A program made the translations under genes and the position numbers. Positions 14,307 through 22,269 of a stretch of DNA of 28,426 nt are shown piece after piece. The DNA lies in contig JAGOBP010000002.1 in NCBI GenBank assembly GCA_017999195.1, forward strand, positions 1-28,426. Direction: 5' to 3'. Numbering within the stretch: position 1 is the first letter of the stretch; each line of letters opens with the position of its first letter. The notes below the pieces were generated by a model. The model searched no databases and was not told where the DNA came from. It saw only the letters and a program-made list of their open reading frames with translations. The DNA is from Thermoflexales bacterium. GTDB taxonomy: Bacteria > Chloroflexota > Anaerolineae > Fen-1058.

Positions 14307-16322
14307 TCACGGTTTCGGACATTCCGGTATCGATGGCGACGCATCCTTGGTCTGCAAGCCATAACCGAAGGCAAACAATGGCGCATCGCAGCCGTCTTTG
14401 GGCAGTGCCTTGAAATTAAAGGGCAATTGCTTATTCCAACGCTGCCACGTGTAGGACAATTTGCCTGTAAATTCATAGTCGCCGAACAGCATATCGGAGA
14501 CGCCGTTGCCTTCCGTGCCGGGCAGCCACGCGGCGAGCCAGGCATCGGCCAGCGGCAGTTGTTCGGTGATCTCGATCGGGCGGCCCGACATCACAATCAC
14601 GATCACTTTATTGGCGCGAGCGCGCATGTTCTCGATCAAAGCGATGTCTTTCGCGGCGAGTTTCGGATCGGCTGAATCGCCCACGCCTTCGGCATACGGC
14701 TTCTCCGCCACCACCACGATGCCAACCTCGGCTGTGTCTTTCACGCCGTCGAATGACGCAAACCGATCATACACGACTTGGGCGCTGGCGGATACCGCTT
14801 GCTTGATACCATCGAGAATCGTCGTGCCCGCCGCGATTTTGCCTTCTTTACCCTGCCACTCGATCGACCAGCCGCCCGACTGCAAGCCGATATCGTTCGC
14901 GGCTTGGCCCGCGACAAAGATCAGCGGCGTGTTTTTGGAAACGGGTAAAGTTTGTTGATCATTCTTAAGCAGCACCAACGATTCACGCACGGCCTGTCGC
15001 GCCAGGGCACGATGTTCGGCTGAGCCAACTTGTTTAAGCAGGGCGGTATCGGTTTGCGGTTGCTCGAATAAACCCATCTCAAATTTCACCGTGAGGATGC
15101 GGCGCACGGCATCATCGATCCGTGCTTGCGGCACTTGTCCATTCTGTACCAACTGCGTCAGCGTCTTGATGAACTTCTGATACTCAGAGGGCACCATCAC
15201 CATATCGACGCCCGCGTTGATGCCTGCCGCCACCTGCGCCGAATATGCGCCCGGTAATTGATCGAGCGCGCCCCAATCGGAAATGACAAAGCCTTTGAAA
15301 CCCAGTTCGCCTTTCAACACATCCGTCAATAAGTATTGATGCATGTGCAACTTGGTGCCGCGCCAACTGCTGAACGAGGCCATCACCGTGCGCGCGCCCG
15401 CCTTGATGGCTGCTTCATAGGGCGGCAAGAATAGTTCGCGCAGTGTGGCTTCATCCACGAGCATGTCGCCTTGATCGAGCAAATATTGCACGCCCATGAT
15501 GTTCTGCTTCGATGAACCAAAGGCAGTGCCGCCATCGCCGATAAAATGTTTGGCCGAGGCAATCACGCTGTTTTCATCAGTCAAATCAGTGCCTTGCAGG
15601 CCGCGCACATACGCCTCGCCCAACTCCGTCACGACGCTGGTATTCTCGCTGTAGCCTTCGTAGGTGCGGCCCCAACGCGTGTCTTGCGGCACGGCGATCA
15701 CCGGCGCAAAGTTCCAGCGTACATCAATCGCGGCCATTTCTTCAGCGGTGGCGCGACCGATTTTTTCGACCAGGGCCGCATTCCGCGTCGCGCCGAGGCC
15801 GATGTTGTGCGGATAGAATACGCCATCTGACAAATGGTTGTTGCCATGCACCGCATCGATGCCGTAAACGAGCGGGATTGCCAATCGGGTGTTGAGCGCG
15901 CCTTGCATGAAGCCATCAACTGTTTGCCGCCAGTTCTGCGACGAATCATCGCCCAGGCTGCCGCCGCCGCTCAATACCGAGCCGATAAAATATGTGGTCA
16001 CATCATTGGGCTGCAGGCTGTTATTTTCCACCTGCGTCATCTGCCCGATTTTTTCCGCTAACGTCATGCGCGCCAACAGATCAGTCACGCGCGTTTCGAT
16101 CGGCTGCGTGGCATCTTGATACACCGCTACTTCGCCGCGCGCCGTCGTGACCGAGGCTGGTGTGGCCCCGGCTGGCGCGGTTACTTCAAGCGCGGGCGTG
16201 GGTGGAATCGTCAACACGCCTTCATCGGGCGACGAAGTGATCGGCGCGGCCTGGCACGCGATCAACAGTGCGATGGCGGCGATCAAGCCCGCGCGTTTAA
16301 GCCAAATCTTCATGTGCGTCAT
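14307..16322 (-). CDS. GH3 family secreted lipoprotein beta-glucosidase
   Basis: Extracytoplasmic exo-glycosidase. The signal peptide (MKIWLKRAGLIAAIALLIAC) ends in a lipobox with Cys23, followed by a Pro/Thr/Ala-rich linker to about residue 68. The catalytic barrel has KIGQM, GIDAVHG (154-160), KHFIGDGG (258-265) and nucleophile Asp349 in GFVISDWG. The C-terminal GH3 domain is present (VAGQAANDIGLQSGGWSIEW, VVVAEKPYAEG). The chain ends after this domain at 671 residues, so a FnIII-like tail is absent, as in ExoI-type glucan hydrolases. The ATG overlaps the stop of the upstream ATPase (ATGA, 16319-16322), tying the enzyme to the transporter module. Met4 is an alternative start. It would feed glucose or short oligomers to the importer. 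Confidence 0.93.
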   Translation of the reverse strand: MTHMKIWLKRAGLIAAIALLIACQAAPITSSPDEGVLTIPPTPALEVTAPAGATPASVTTARGEVAVYQDATQPIETRVTDLLARMTLAEKIGQMTQVENNSLQPNDVTTYFIGSVLSGGGSLGDDSSQNWRQTVDGFMQGALNTRLAIPLVYGIDAVHGNNHLSDGVFYPHNIGLGATRNAALVEKIGRATAEEMAAIDVRWNFAPVIAVPQDTRWGRTYEGYSENTSVVTELGEAYVRGLQGTDLTDENSVIASAKHFIGDGGTAFGSSKQNIMGVQYLLDQGDMLVDEATLRELFLPPYEAAIKAGARTVMASFSSWRGTKLHMHQYLLTDVLKGELGFKGFVISDWGALDQLPGAYSAQVAAGINAGVDMVMVPSEYQKFIKTLTQLVQNGQVPQARIDDAVRRILTVKFEMGLFEQPQTDTALLKQVGSAEHRALARQAVRESLVLLKNDQQTLPVSKNTPLIFVAGQAANDIGLQSGGWSIEWQGKEGKIAAGTTILDGIKQAVSASAQVVYDRFASFDGVKDTAEVGIVVVAEKPYAEGVGDSADPKLAAKDIALIENMRARANKVIVIVMSGRPIEITEQLPLADAWLAAWLPGTEGNGVSDMLFGDYEFTGKLSYTWQRWNKQLPFNFKALPKDGCDAPLFAFGYGLQTKDASPSIPECPKP

Positions 16323-17014
16323 CCTTCATGCTCGATAATTTGCCCATCGTTCAGGTGCAACACCCGATCGGCATATTCTGCAACGAGCGGATCATGTGAG
16401 ACCATCAACAGCGTGACGCCTTCATCACGCACGATTTGCTTGAACAGCGCCAGCACTTCACGCGCGGTCACGCTGTCCAATTCGCCGGTGGGTTCATCGG
16501 CCAGAATCAGGCGTGGCTCATTTGCCAGGGCGCGCGCAATCGCCACGCGCTGCTGCTGCCCGCCGGACATTTCATACGGGCGATGATGCTGCCACTGCTT
16601 CAAGCCCACCAATTCCAGACACGCCTCGGCGCGGCGTTGACTGGCCTGGGGTGTGCCGCCTTTGATACGTAACATCAACTCCACATTTTCGTACGCCGAC
16701 AACGTGGGAATCAAGCCAAACGATTGAAATACAAAGCCCACTTGTTCGCGTCGCCAGCGGGTCAACTCAGCGTCATTCAATTGCGCGATGTTCTTCCCGA
16801 GAACTTCGATGCTGCCCGAAGTAGGTTGATCGAGTCCGCCCAGACAATTCAGCAACGTGGTCTTGCCACTACCCGACCGGCCTTGTAGCGCGACGAAGGT
16901 GCCCGTTTCGATGTGCAGATCGATGCCGCGCAAGGCGGGCACTTCCAACGCGCCGACTTTGTACACGCGCCACACTTGATCGGTTTTGATGATCACTTCG
17001 GGCGTCGCTCTCAT
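16319..17014 (-). CDS. ABC transporter ATPase, MacB/LolD-type (partner of FtsX permease)
   Basis: A 231-residue nucleotide-binding subunit. Walker A is GRSGSGKT (45-52), the Q-loop FVFQSFGLIPTL, the signature MSGGQQQR, Walker B LILADEP with Glu174, and the switch His207 (VSHD). All catalytic residues are present. The ATG at 17014 is preferred because GGGAGG lies five bases before it and it overlaps the stop of the previous ATPase (ATGA, 17011-17014). The sequence places it with ATPases that drive FtsX-type permeases in mechanotransmission or efflux, not with sugar importers of the MalK type. It lies downstream of the 955-residue permease and probably pairs with the other ATPase or forms an alternative homodimer. 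Confidence 0.93.
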   Translation of the reverse strand: MRATPEVIIKTDQVWRVYKVGALEVPALRGIDLHIETGTFVALQGRSGSGKTTLLNCLGGLDQPTSGSIEVLGKNIAQLNDAELTRWRREQVGFVFQSFGLIPTLSAYENVELMLRIKGGTPQASQRRAEACLELVGLKQWQHHRPYEMSGGQQQRVAIARALANEPRLILADEPTGELDSVTAREVLALFKQIVRDEGVTLLMVSHDPLVAEYADRVLHLNDGQIIEHEG

Positions 17015-17976
17015 GCCGACCTCCCGGGCTTGCGCCAACGTGACCACCACGGCTTGCGTGCGCTCGATGATTTCGGCTGCGCCGGATCGGTCTTGATGGT
17101 TGGCACGGGACTATCGGGCTGGTCAACGGGCCGGATCAAAATGCCGTGTTCGGTCAATTCGAGTTCGGTGCGACGATGGATGTTATAGCGCTGCAAATAA
17201 TCCTTGGGCACTTGCAATCGTCCCGCCGAATCAAGCACGACCCATTCGACATGCGTCTCGTCACCGTCAGTCGAGGCGCGCCGCATCGACTCTGACGCGA
17301 GTTTGCCGTCTTTCACGGCCACCACGCGCTTGACGTGCCGCGCGACGCCGGGGTCATGACTGACGATGATGGTGGTCAGTCCCAACTCGGTGTTGAGTTG
17401 GCGGAAGATGTCATAGATGAGATGCGCGGTAGCGGTATCGACTTCGCCCGTGGGTTCATCGGCCAAGAGCAAGCGCGGCTCGTTGACTAGCGCCAGCGCA
17501 ATCGCCACACGCTGTTGCTCGCCGCCGGACAACTGCGCCACGTGATGATGTTGTCGATCAGCCAGCCCAACGCGCTTCAACAACTCTTCGGCACGGGCGC
17601 GAGCCGATCGACCGAGGTTGCCCGCGAGCGTGAGCGGCAATCGCACGTTTTCAAGCGCGGTAAGATACGGCATCAAGTTGCGCGTGCCGTGTTGCCACAC
17701 AAAGCCCACGGTCTGACGGCGATACACGTTCATCGCGCGATCACTCAACTTGAGCAGGTCTTGACCATCCACCCAGACGCGACCCGCCGTCGGCCGATCA
17801 AGCCCGCCCAAAATATTGAGCAGCGTCGATTTGCCGCTGCCGCTCGACCCGACGATGCCCGTCAGTTCGCCCGGCGACACAGATAGATCAAGACCCTGCA
17901 ACGCCTGCACTTCCAGCCCGGCGATGCGGTAGACCTTGATAAGACTTTCACACTGGATGATCGGATCAGTTGTCAT
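17011..17976 (-). CDS. ABC transporter ATPase, MacB/LolD-type, with C-terminal AbrB-like domain
   Basis: Residues 1 to about 230 form a complete FtsX-partner ATPase: Walker A GSSGSGKS (43-50), LSGGEQQR (149-156), LLLADEP with Glu174, and VSHD with His207. Unusually, residues about 244-284 (VEWVVLDSAGRLQVP, then KDYLQRYNIHRRTELEL and GILIRPV) match the form of a SpoVT/AbrB swapped-hairpin domain: V-x-x-D-S-x-G-R-x-x-V-P, then an ILIRP-like strand. A Pro/Ser/Trp/Arg-rich basic tail follows. The extension explains the length of 321 residues versus about 230 in the family. It may bind DNA or dimerise. Its ATG lies 14 bases before a nested repeat that separates it from the permease gene. Confidence 0.9.
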   Translation of the reverse strand: MTTDPIIQCESLIKVYRIAGLEVQALQGLDLSVSPGELTGIVGSSGSGKSTLLNILGGLDRPTAGRVWVDGQDLLKLSDRAMNVYRRQTVGFVWQHGTRNLMPYLTALENVRLPLTLAGNLGRSARARAEELLKRVGLADRQHHHVAQLSGGEQQRVAIALALVNEPRLLLADEPTGEVDTATAHLIYDIFRQLNTELGLTTIIVSHDPGVARHVKRVVAVKDGKLASESMRRASTDGDETHVEWVVLDSAGRLQVPKDYLQRYNIHRRTELELTEHGILIRPVDQPDSPVPTIKTDPAQPKSSSARKPWWSRWRKPGRSA

Positions 17977-17989
17977 TAGAAAGATTTAT

Positions 17990-18184
17990 CCACGAAGGAC
18001 ACGAACATATTGCGTCATTGCGAGGGCGCGCTGCGCCCGACGCAATCTCTGTCCGGTTGAGTCTGAGATTGCTGCCCATATCCGGCGCGAAGCGCCGGTG
18101 GGCCGCTTGGCGTCGCCGCAGAGCGGCTCGCAATGACGAAAATATCATGTCAGTTTTCTTCGTGTTCCTTCGTGTCCTTCGTGG
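17990..18184. repeat. Nested palindromic repeats (CACGAAG outer, GTCATTGCGAG inner)
   Basis: The outer arms CCACGAAGGACACGAA (17990-18005) and TTCGTGTCCTTCGTGG (18169-18184) are perfect 16-bp inverted repeats. Within them, CGTCATTGCGAG (18013-18024) and CTCGCAATGACG (18127-18138) are perfect 12-bp ends of a second element of 126 bp that holds further hairpins (GGCGCGCTGCGCC, CCGGCGCGAAGCGCCGG). It fills the whole gap between the FtsX permease stop and the ATPase start. No gene or promoter is seen in it. Confidence 0.85.
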
Positions 18185-18190
18185 TTCGCT

Positions 18191-21058
18191 TTAAGTCGTT
18201 TCGCCTAACTTGATCGCCTGGAAAATCTTCATGCGCAGGAGCAATGCCGCCAGGCCGCTCAGCGCGCCCACGAACAACAGGCCAAACACCGCATACATCC
18301 CCAACAGCGACGGCCACGCGATTTCCACCGCAAACGGCGGATAATGCGCCGTCAAACTCGCGCCCACTTGCAGATAAGGAATGAACCACTGACTGAACAA
18401 GATGCCCAGCGCCGAACCGACGATCAAGCCGATGGCGATCAAAAAGATCAACTCACTGGCGAGCAGGGCCGTCATCTGCCGCGCCGATAGGCCCACGGCG
18501 CGCAGCATCCCCAACTCGATGAAGCGGCGGCGGAATGAGAACAGCGCGTACAAGATGAAGCCTAACACCGTCAACAACGCTGCTGTGACAAAACCCACGG
18601 ATAACAGCCCAAACAAGCCTTGTCGCTCCGGCTTGCGTTGTTCGTCGATGATCGTTTGCGTGGCCGAGGTCCAATCTTTGATGAAGGTGTTTAAGCCATC
18701 AGGCACCAACCGCGTTTGATCGGCCTGCCGATCGATCACGATAGTATAACCGCGCATGGCATACACGATGTCGGCGGGATCACGATCGGACGCGGTCTTT
18801 AGCCATGTTTCGTGCGGATATTCGCTATTGGCTTCCCTGTACACCGTATCGAGGTTGCCGACGATCAATGGCCCATTTTCGGGATACCACGTCGGGAATA
18901 AATCAATCAACCCGACGATGATGACCTTCAAGCCGACCGACCACCGAGCACCTTTCACGCTAATAGTGAGCGTATCGCCTAATTTCAAGCCCAATTCATT
19001 CATCAATTCACGCGACATCAACACGCCATCGGGATATTGCCCCAGCGCATTCATCAACGCGCCTAGCCGCGCGGGAGAAAAATCGGGCTGCCAGTAAGCG
19101 ACCTGCGGAAACGTCACGCGATCGATGCCCAGAAATTGAGCGTCTTGCTGGGTACTATCGGCCCGCGCCACACTGGCCTCATAGCGGCCGACGCGCGTGA
19201 CGGCGCGGACGCCGTTGAGTCGCGCGTAGTCTTCGATCGGCGCAAAAGTGTACGCCGGGCTGAGGTTATCATCGCTGTTATATGTGTTGCCGAAATCACT
19301 CAGGCTGATGTCCGCACCGGTGGCATAGTACGTTTGCTTCGTCAAATGCCGATCGAGCGTCTGCGCGATCGAGGCCGTGTAAGTGGACAGGCTCAGCGTG
19401 AAGACCAGCAAAATCAAGGGCGCATTGTAAAAGGCCGGTGTGCGCGCCAGATAACGCGCCGCCGTCAACAGACCCACGCTGCGCGTGCGGGCCAACAGGC
19501 GCGCAATCACGGCCATGATCGACGGCATCACGCGCAGTACCAACAACGTCAACGCGAAGATGCCCAACGACGGCACCAACACCAATTGCGGATTGCGTAA
19601 AGGATCTGGCACCAGCAGTTTGTCGGCGCTGACCAAGTCGCGTTGATTCGACAGTGCGTACGCGCCATACGCTGCCGTGAGCAACAGCAAACCATCGAGC
19701 CACACGCGCTGCCACCACGGCCGCTGGATCGATCGGGCGCGCTCTTGCTTGTAGGTGATGATCGTGTTGCGCGCGGCGCTCACCGTCGGCGCGATGAACT
19801 GGAAAATCAGCACGGCCAGAATCGCGCTGAGGCCAAAGCCGACGACCGGGGGCGTGAGGATCACGCGCAGATTATCGGGTGTGGAGAAGTCCATAAAACT
19901 GCGCGAACGGCCAATCAGATGCGTAATCCACACCCCGATCGGTATCCCGCCGATCAAGGCCGCGCTGCCCAACGTCAAGCCTTGCAACAGCGTCATGCTT
20001 GCTACTTGAATCAGCGTTGCGCCGCGACTACGCAAGATGGCGATCTCGTTGCGCTGTTGATTGACGAACAGCCCCGCAACCAAGCCGACGAAGACCAGCA
20101 CCAGGCCTAATAGCGGCGCGCTGAACGCAAACAACAACAGCGTGAGCGCAGGCACTTCGTCCTGATAATTCGCCAGTTCTGTGTCGGGCGATGTGGTCAG
20201 GCGCAGCATGGGCAGCAGATCGATGGCGTGATTGCTGACGCGGTCAATGCGGGTGAGCAGGTCGCCAATGTCGCTGGCTTGCAAGCGCGAGCCGCTTAAT
20301 TGCAGCAACCATTCCACGTTGGTTAATTCATCGGGCAGCGTGTCCGCAATGCGCGTGGCATACGTTTCCTCGGGAATCATCAACGTCTCTTCAGACTTGA
20401 AGTCCCATACGGGCAGCGCCGGAGCAATCGGCGCCCACAGGCCCACCACGCGCAGCGGAATGTCCACTTTGTCGCGCCGCGCGTAGAAGACATCGCCCGG
20501 TTGAATCACCAGGCGTTTCGCCAGTTCTTCGTGCACCATCACTTCGACAGGCGCAGTGGGCGAGGCATCGGCGGGTGAAGGCAATGTGCCCGCCACGACG
20601 CGGATGTTTTGTTGCGGCGCATTGACAAAGCCAAAGTGCGCCCACGTGATGTAGTATTTGGTCTGCGGATTATTCGGATCGAGCGGCGGAAAGATTTGCA
20701 GCGAGTCCGTGCGGAAGCGGCGCAGCAGTTGCGTGACGGGCAAGCCTAATTCAGTGCCTGCCGATTGCGCCAGATATTCATCGGCGGGTTGCGCATCGGT
20801 CCATTGCGGGCCGTTCTTCGCGCCGGAGTAATGAAACACCAATGTCAGCGGCGCATAATCAGCCGCGCCGCGCCCGTCCACCAATTGCTGACGCAGCAAG
20901 CGAAATTGCGTGGCCTCGGCATACAACGGCACGCTAACCACCAACGCCACCGCTGTCGTCAAGCCAATCGCCGTGGCGATGGCGAGACTGCGCTGTGTGG
21001 TCAGTCGCTTATACGCGATCACCAGGATTGCCGCCGCTTGCCGCAAAAGTCCGATCAT
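18191..21058 (-). CDS. Large FtsX-family ABC transporter permease
   Basis: A 955-residue membrane protein with two FtsX-type modules. TM1 lies near 24-47 and is followed by a large extracytoplasmic domain (about 50-300). A helix bundle (about 302-425) contains NEIAILRSRGATLIQVASMT. More helices lie at about 453-470, 495-520 and 545-568. A second external domain and a C-terminal FtsX bundle (about 830-955) with IELGMLRAVGLSARQMTALL follow. Such proteins work with MacB/LolD-type ATPases on lipoproteins, peptides or cell-wall targets; the substrate is unknown. The ATG at 21058 starts two bases after the adaptor stop and gives a normal amphipathic N-terminus (MIGLLRQAAAILVIAYKRL). The longer open frame upstream is out-of-frame adaptor DNA. 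Confidence 0.92.
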   Translation of the reverse strand: MIGLLRQAAAILVIAYKRLTTQRSLAIATAIGLTTAVALVVSVPLYAEATQFRLLRQQLVDGRGAADYAPLTLVFHYSGAKNGPQWTDAQPADEYLAQSAGTELGLPVTQLLRRFRTDSLQIFPPLDPNNPQTKYYITWAHFGFVNAPQQNIRVVAGTLPSPADASPTAPVEVMVHEELAKRLVIQPGDVFYARRDKVDIPLRVVGLWAPIAPALPVWDFKSEETLMIPEETYATRIADTLPDELTNVEWLLQLSGSRLQASDIGDLLTRIDRVSNHAIDLLPMLRLTTSPDTELANYQDEVPALTLLLFAFSAPLLGLVLVFVGLVAGLFVNQQRNEIAILRSRGATLIQVASMTLLQGLTLGSAALIGGIPIGVWITHLIGRSRSFMDFSTPDNLRVILTPPVVGFGLSAILAVLIFQFIAPTVSAARNTIITYKQERARSIQRPWWQRVWLDGLLLLTAAYGAYALSNQRDLVSADKLLVPDPLRNPQLVLVPSLGIFALTLLVLRVMPSIMAVIARLLARTRSVGLLTAARYLARTPAFYNAPLILLVFTLSLSTYTASIAQTLDRHLTKQTYYATGADISLSDFGNTYNSDDNLSPAYTFAPIEDYARLNGVRAVTRVGRYEASVARADSTQQDAQFLGIDRVTFPQVAYWQPDFSPARLGALMNALGQYPDGVLMSRELMNELGLKLGDTLTISVKGARWSVGLKVIIVGLIDLFPTWYPENGPLIVGNLDTVYREANSEYPHETWLKTASDRDPADIVYAMRGYTIVIDRQADQTRLVPDGLNTFIKDWTSATQTIIDEQRKPERQGLFGLLSVGFVTAALLTVLGFILYALFSFRRRFIELGMLRAVGLSARQMTALLASELIFLIAIGLIVGSALGILFSQWFIPYLQVGASLTAHYPPFAVEIAWPSLLGMYAVFGLLFVGALSGLAALLLRMKIFQAIKLGETT

Positions 21059-21060
21059 GC

Positions 21061-22149
21061 TTACGGCCCGACGATCACTTGACCGTCGCTGAGACCGGCG
21101 GCAATCTCCACCCGATCGTGCGTTTGCAGGCCCAGCGTCACATCGACGCGCTGTTGACCTTGCGCGTCTTGCACGACGACCAACGTGCGAGTGCCTACAG
21201 TGCGGATGGCTTGCGGCGGCAACCACAGGGCATTTTGCTTGTGCTGCAACACGACGGTCACCAACACCCGATCGCCCAGTTGCAGCCCGCCGGGGGGCAG
21301 CGTGTTCAAGGTCACCTGCACTTGACCGCTGTGCGTGCCTTCGCCATAGGGATAAGGCAGATTGCTAACTTTGCCCGCATACGACGGCCAATCCGCTTGG
21401 CCTTCAAAGCGCACCGTTACCGACATGCCTTGCGTGAGTTGCTTTAACACTTCATCCATTGCAGGTGCGCCGATTTCCAACTGGCTGATGTCGCCGATCT
21501 GGAACGCGGGTGCGGTGGTCTTCACGGCCCGACCGGAATTCGGCGCTTCAAGGACGTAGCCTGCGAACGGCGCTTTGAGCTGCGCATCCACCATCGAGCG
21601 TTCGATGGCCTTTACTTTGTTAGCGGCGGTGTGTAGTGTGGGATTCGCTTTGATGTCGTCCAGGTCCATCTGCGCGAGTTGCGCTTGCAGTTCCGCAATC
21701 TGAATCGCTGTGGCGGTATCGTTCTTCGCCTTGAGGTCAGCCACCGTCAACTGCGCGATCTGCAATTTGATCTCTGCGCGCTTGAGCGAATTATTGGAGA
21801 TGGTTTCTTCGTAGTTGGCTTGCGCGCTCAGTTCGCCCCACTGCGTTTCCAAGTCTTTCAGCACAGCCAGATCGGCCAACAGTTGACCCGCTTCAACGTA
21901 GTCGCCCACTTGCACATAGACATTGCCCACATCACCATCCATGGCGAAACTGACGGGCTTGGAATTGGTGGGCACGACGCGCCCGCCCAGGTCAGTCTGA
22001 ATGACGATGTCGCCGCGCTGCACGGTGAACGTCGGTTTGACGGCCGTGGGGACAGGCGTCGGCGTAGGGTCGATGTTGGCTGGCGCAGTCGCGCAGCCCG
22101 CCAGGGCGAGCAATGCGATCAAGGCCAGGAGAAATGAAGCACGACGCAT
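21061..22149 (-). CDS. MacA/HlyD-type lipoprotein adaptor of the FtsX transporter
   Basis: A 362-residue adaptor. The signal peptide MRRASFLLALIALLALAGC has a lipobox (LAGC). It is followed by lipoyl half GDVGNVYVQVGDYVEAGQLL, a short coiled coil (about 95-170), lipoyl half DAQLKAPFAGYVLEAP, beta-barrel (SQLEIGAPAMDEVLKQLTQG) and membrane-proximal domain (NALWLPPQAIRTVG, RVEIAAGLSDGQVIVGP). The start at 22149 is chosen because GGAG lies eight bases upstream (complement of 22158-22161) and it gives a clean signal peptide. In known tripartite pumps the adaptor couples the MacB-like permease to the outside. Here, with no outer-membrane channel gene nearby, it may act alone at the surface. Confidence 0.9.
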   Translation of the reverse strand: MRRASFLLALIALLALAGCATAPANIDPTPTPVPTAVKPTFTVQRGDIVIQTDLGGRVVPTNSKPVSFAMDGDVGNVYVQVGDYVEAGQLLADLAVLKDLETQWGELSAQANYEETISNNSLKRAEIKLQIAQLTVADLKAKNDTATAIQIAELQAQLAQMDLDDIKANPTLHTAANKVKAIERSMVDAQLKAPFAGYVLEAPNSGRAVKTTAPAFQIGDISQLEIGAPAMDEVLKQLTQGMSVTVRFEGQADWPSYAGKVSNLPYPYGEGTHSGQVQVTLNTLPPGGLQLGDRVLVTVVLQHKQNALWLPPQAIRTVGTRTLVVVQDAQGQQRVDVTLGLQTHDRVEIAAGLSDGQVIVGP

Positions 22150-22173
22150 GAAGCAAACTCCGAGAGATGATGA

Positions 22174-22260
22174 CCTTGCCATCCGATAGAATCGGACGGC
22201 AAGGTGTGGTAAACCCGCGAAGCGGGTTTGAGGCTTGTTTTGCCGTCGATTTTTAATCGA
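22174..22260. promoter_or_regulatory. Three hairpins between the cellobiose phosphorylase and the adaptor gene
   Basis: Reading the minus strand after the GH94 stop, there are TCGAT/ATCGA (22246-22260), AAACCCG/CGGGTTT (22211-22229) and a 14-bp stem with one mismatch, CCTTGCC(G/A)TCCGAT (22174-22204). None is followed by a T-run. They may stabilise or process the transcript or be repeats. No promoter was recognised in the 120-base gap. Confidence 0.5.
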
Positions 22261-22269
22261 TGGCCACGA

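Noticed and set aside
13470..14675. 401-codon open frame on the + strand opposite the first GH94 gene and the cupin gene
   Set aside because: It is antisense to well-supported genes, has no recognisable domain, and long shadow frames are expected at this base composition.
21059..21226. Longer N-terminus for the FtsX permease
   Set aside because: The extra 56 residues are Arg/Ala-rich out-of-frame adaptor sequence. The ATG at 21058 gives a normal membrane protein start.
22174..22204. Intrinsic terminator after the cellobiose phosphorylase gene
   Set aside because: The stem is strong, but no T-run follows on either strand.
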